A DNA stretch of 64,000 nucleotides, taken from assembly GCA_947385955.1 (NCBI GenBank), contig CANDNA010000011.1:1-64000 (forward strand). Reading direction: 5' to 3'. Position numbers and translations under genes: made by a program. This document shows positions 61,701 to 64,000 of this stretch, in pieces; the stretch's first letter is position 1; each line of letters opens with the position of its first letter. Below the pieces are notes generated by a model that did not search any database, had not been told where the DNA came from, and saw nothing but the letters and a program-made list of their open reading frames with translations. This DNA comes from an uncultured Clostridia bacterium (GTDB lineage Bacteria > Bacillota > Clostridia > Lachnospirales > Lachnospiraceae).

Positions 61701-63011
61701 TTATACTTCCATTGTATTTACGATTCCGCGTCCGATGCTTTCATAGATGATCGGCACTTTCTTTACATCCTCTATACGATAACAGTTGCGGCCGTCCATG
61801 ACGATGGGCCTTCTCATCAGTCTGGCATACTGGTTCAGATCCAGTTCTCTGACTTCGCTCCATTCGGTAAAGATAAAGCAGATATCCGCATCTTTCAATG
61901 CTTCCTCCACCGTATCATAATAGGAGATATTTTCATCCTGAATCCGCTTTTTAAAGTTCTCTGCTCCTACCGGATCCCAGGCTTTTACATGAGCGCCGTC
62001 CTCCAGGAAAACCGGCACATTGACCAGGGAAGGGGCTTCCCGCAGATCATCCGTACCCGGTTTAAAGGTCAGGCCCAGCACCGCAATATTCAGCCCGTTA
62101 TAATCTGCATAGTATTTTCTTGCCTTTTTGGACAGCTTGTATTTCTGCCCTTCATTGACTTCTATTGCCGCCTTGACAGTTCTCATCTCACAGCCGTTCT
62201 GGGCAGACAAATGATGCAGTGCCTTTGTATCCTTCGGGAAACAGGAACCGCCATAACCGATACCGGCATGCAGGAATCTCTTTCCGATCCGTTCATCAAA
62301 TCCCATTCCTTTTGCCACTTCTTCCACATCCGCTCCAATGGCCTCGCAAAGATTGGCAATTTCATTCATATAAGAAATTTTCAGTGCCAGGAAATCATTA
62401 GACGCATATTTAATCATTTCCGCACTTCTCCGGTTGCAGACCATCACCGGTGCATCAAAATTCTGATACATCTCCAGCAGCTTTTCTTCCGCAAATTTAT
62501 CATTGACGCCCAGAACAATACGGGAAGCGTGCATCGTATCCGGCACTGCCGTACCCTGGGCCAGAAATTCCGGATTGGAAGCCACATGCACTCTCAGCTC
62601 CAGCGGATTCTCATTCAGGAGCCGTTCCACCTCATCGTTGGTTCCGATCGGCACTGTGGACTTCACGATCACCACACATTCTTTGCTGATACTTTCTGCA
62701 ATCTGACTTGCCACCCGGAATACATAAGCAAGGTTGGCAGAACCGTCCCTTTTTTCCGGAGTACCCACTGCGATAATAATGACATCCGCATCCACATAGG
62801 CTTTTTTATAATCTGTCGTAAAATAAAGATGGTCCATATTTTTTACCATCAATTCTTCCAGACCCGGTTCATATATGGGAGATTTCCCGTTTTCCATCAT
62901 TTTTACTTTATTTTCATCCACATCCACACAGGTCACTTCATGTCCATGTTCTGACAGACAAACCCCTGTCACAAGTCCCACATATCCTGTTCCTGCCACT
63001 GCTATCTTCAT
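61701..63011 (-). CDS. ugd: UDP-glucose 6-dehydrogenase
   Basis: 436 residues. KIAVAGTGYVGLVTGVCLSEHGH binds NAD; KSTVPIGTNDEV, ASNPEFLAQGTAV, GIGYGGSCFPKDTKAL (catalytic Cys) and LTFKPGTDDLREAPS are the usual Ugd set. It makes UDP-glucuronate. ATG 63011 is used because GGGAG is eight bases upstream; the frame stays open to 63197 without similarity. It lies divergent from a GT2 and an SDR gene. A clear promoter is at 63081-63109. Confidence 0.95.
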   Translation of the reverse strand: MKIAVAGTGYVGLVTGVCLSEHGHEVTCVDVDENKVKMMENGKSPIYEPGLEELMVKNMDHLYFTTDYKKAYVDADVIIIAVGTPEKRDGSANLAYVFRVASQIAESISKECVVIVKSTVPIGTNDEVERLLNENPLELRVHVASNPEFLAQGTAVPDTMHASRIVLGVNDKFAEEKLLEMYQNFDAPVMVCNRRSAEMIKYASNDFLALKISYMNEIANLCEAIGADVEEVAKGMGFDERIGKRFLHAGIGYGGSCFPKDTKALHHLSAQNGCEMRTVKAAIEVNEGQKYKLSKKARKYYADYNGLNIAVLGLTFKPGTDDLREAPSLVNVPVFLEDGAHVKAWDPVGAENFKKRIQDENISYYDTVEEALKDADICFIFTEWSEVRELDLNQYARLMRRPIVMDGRNCYRIEDVKKVPIIYESIGRGIVNTMEV

Positions 63012-63080
63012 TCTGCATTCTCCCTGCTTTTCTTTTGATTGACAACGTTCCGTCCGTATCCTCTGCCGGACAACATGCTT

Positions 63081-63109
63081 ATTATAATATATCCTATCCT
63101 GTTTTTCAA
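63081..63109 (-). promoter_or_regulatory. Strong predicted sigma-A promoter for ugd
   Basis: On the minus strand: TTGAAA (63109-63104), a 17-base spacer, TATAAT (63086-63081). The -10 is perfect and the -35 has five of six matches. Start near 63074, a leader of about 63 bases. Confidence 0.8.
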
Positions 63110-63149
63110 TAAATAACCCAGTGAATAAATGGATTTTTCTGTCAACTCG

Positions 63150-63158
63150 TGGTATACT
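63150..63158 (+). promoter_or_regulatory. Predicted extended -10 promoter for the GT2/SDR pair
   Basis: Plus strand TGGTATACT (63150-63158) is an extended -10 with no good -35. Start near 63165, leader about 44 bases. A 10-base palindrome, GGCATATGCC (63168-63177), lies just after the start and could be an operator. Confidence 0.5.
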
Positions 63159-63208
63159 ATTCAGGCAGGCATATGCCATGCATAAAACATACACCAAAGG
63201 AGTCAGTT

Positions 63209-63931
63209 ATGAATAAAACTATGAATGATATCGTACTGTCCGTTGTCATTCCCTGCTATAACGAGAAAAGTACCATCGAGACCGTATTGGATGCTGTACG
63301 TAATTGCGGGATAAAGCATACCGAAATCATTGTGGTGGATGACTATTCCACTGATGGTACCAGAGATTTGCTGCAGGGTCCCCTGCGCGGAAAAATTGAC
63401 CGTCTGCTTTTTCATAAAGCCAATCAGGGCAAAGGTGCGGCGCTGGCAAAGGGCTTTCAGGCTGCCACAGGGGATGTGGTGGTGGTACAGGATGCCGATC
63501 TGGAATATGACCCCAAAGACTTTGTACGTCTGCTGGAGCCTTTTATCAGCGGCAGGGCTGATGCGGATGTGGTATATGGTTCCCGCTATGCCAGAGGGGA
63601 AAAATATATGATCAAACGGTTTTATCACACCGCCGGGAATAAATTCCTGACTTTTGTATCCAATCTTTTCACAGACCTCGGTCTGACCGACATGGAAACC
63701 TGCTATAAAATGTTCCGTCGTGAAGTCATCCAGTCCATTACCATTGAAGAAAAACGGTTTGGCTTCGAACCGGAAATCACAGCTAAAATTGCCAAAAAGG
63801 ACAAGCGTTATCATATTTATGAAATTCCGATTTCCTATTATCCCCGCTCCTATAATGAAGGGAAAAAGATCGGGATCAAAGACGCGTTCCGTGCCATCTA
63901 CTGTATCCTGAAATACAATCTTTTTGCATAA
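63209..63931 (+). CDS. DPM1-like family 2 glycosyltransferase
   Basis: 240 residues. LSVVIPCYNEKSTIETVL, IIVVDDYSTDGTRDLL, ANQGKGAALAKGFQAATG and VQDADLEYDP (metal motif) are typical; later YGSRYARG and MFRREVIQSI. The domain is of the dolichol-phosphate-mannose-synthase kind but has no C-terminal membrane helices. ATG 63209 has AAAGGAG six bases upstream. It precedes an SDR gene by 12 bases. It may make a polyprenyl-phosphate sugar for the GT-C proteins of the locus; this is inference. Confidence 0.88.
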   Translation: MNKTMNDIVLSVVIPCYNEKSTIETVLDAVRNCGIKHTEIIVVDDYSTDGTRDLLQGPLRGKIDRLLFHKANQGKGAALAKGFQAATGDVVVVQDADLEYDPKDFVRLLEPFISGRADADVVYGSRYARGEKYMIKRFYHTAGNKFLTFVSNLFTDLGLTDMETCYKMFRREVIQSITIEEKRFGFEPEITAKIAKKDKRYHIYEIPISYYPRSYNEGKKIGIKDAFRAIYCILKYNLFA

Positions 63932-63943
63932 CGAGGTATCCTT

Positions 63944-64000
63944 ATGAATCGAGTACTTGTAACAGGGGGCGCAGGTTTCCTGGGTTCTCATCTGTGCGAA
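63944..64000 (+). CDS. SDR-family NAD-dependent sugar epimerase/decarboxylase (partial)
   Basis: Only the first 19 codons are in the window. They encode RVLVTGGAGFLGSHLCE, the NAD-binding loop of extended SDR enzymes. The GAGFLGSHLCE spelling is common in UDP-glucuronate decarboxylase (UXS), which would fit ugd next door and give UDP-xylose, but UDP-glucose epimerases and dTDP-glucose dehydratases start similarly. A GAGG site is upstream. The gene runs off the right edge. Confidence 0.75.
   Translation, partial: MNRVLVTGGAGFLGSHLCE

Noticed and set aside
63012-63197. Longer N-terminus of ugd
   Set aside because: No similarity in the extra residues; it would run over the clear promoter and through the -10 TATAAT.

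Overview
The window is an almost uninterrupted cell-surface glycan locus. Fifty-one consecutive minus-strand genes run from gmd (start 58536) down to an acetyltransferase at the left edge (58). They are tightly packed, many with ATGA stop/start overlaps, and no gap reaches 300 bases. Nearly every product is a sugar-nucleotide enzyme, glycosyltransferase, membrane polymerase, flippase or glycan-decorating enzyme. Strong AGGAGG-type ribosome sites, EpsG, a CotH-family protein and multi-pass families common in Clostridia suggest a Gram-positive anaerobe, most likely Lachnospiraceae. This is inferred from protein character only; the window has no rRNA or housekeeping marker.

Reading in the direction of transcription (right to left): 58536-55367 makes GDP-L-fucose and GDP-mannose (gmd, fcl, manC). 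55340-41629 is a first assembly block: a DUF6077-like membrane protein, family 2 glycosyltransferases, a WbaP/WcaJ-type initiating phosphoglycosyltransferase, a Wzz-like chain-length protein, an EpsG-like polymerase, family 4 transferases, a GT52 sialyltransferase-like enzyme and a PglK-like ABC flippase. 41590-38385 holds a GT2 and a GT-C enzyme with a beta-trefoil lectin tail. 38307-31165 is a complete CMP-pseudaminic acid pathway (pseB, C, F, I, G) in which the PseH role falls to a GNAT-formyltransferase fusion next to a PIG-L deacetylase.

31160-21811 carries an O-acyltransferase, several GT-C-type membrane proteins, a WecE-type aminotransferase with a GNAT, a GtrB-like GT2, and a Wzy_C ligase/polymerase with a small partner. 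19900-711 is a second assembly block. It has PglF-, PglE- and PglC-like enzymes, a PLP decarboxylase-fold protein and an ATP-grasp ligase where PglD would be expected, a PglA-like transferase, enzymes for UDP-GalNAc and UDP-GalNAcA (WbpP, WbpO), more family 4 transferases, a FemAB-like aminoacyltransferase, a polysaccharide deacetylase and a second ABC flippase.

On the right, a DUF212 phosphatase-like membrane protein and a secreted CotH-family protein point the other way. Then ugd (minus) lies divergent from a GT2 and the start of an SDR sugar epimerase/decarboxylase (plus). The duplication of initiator, polymerase and flippase suggests two lipid-linked glycan systems in one locus that may share nucleotide sugars. 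The points most worth follow-up are the formyl/deacetyl-modified Pse branch, the PLP/ATP-grasp pair in the bacillosamine-like branch, the GT-C/lectin fusion and the paired assembly machinery without a Wzx flippase.
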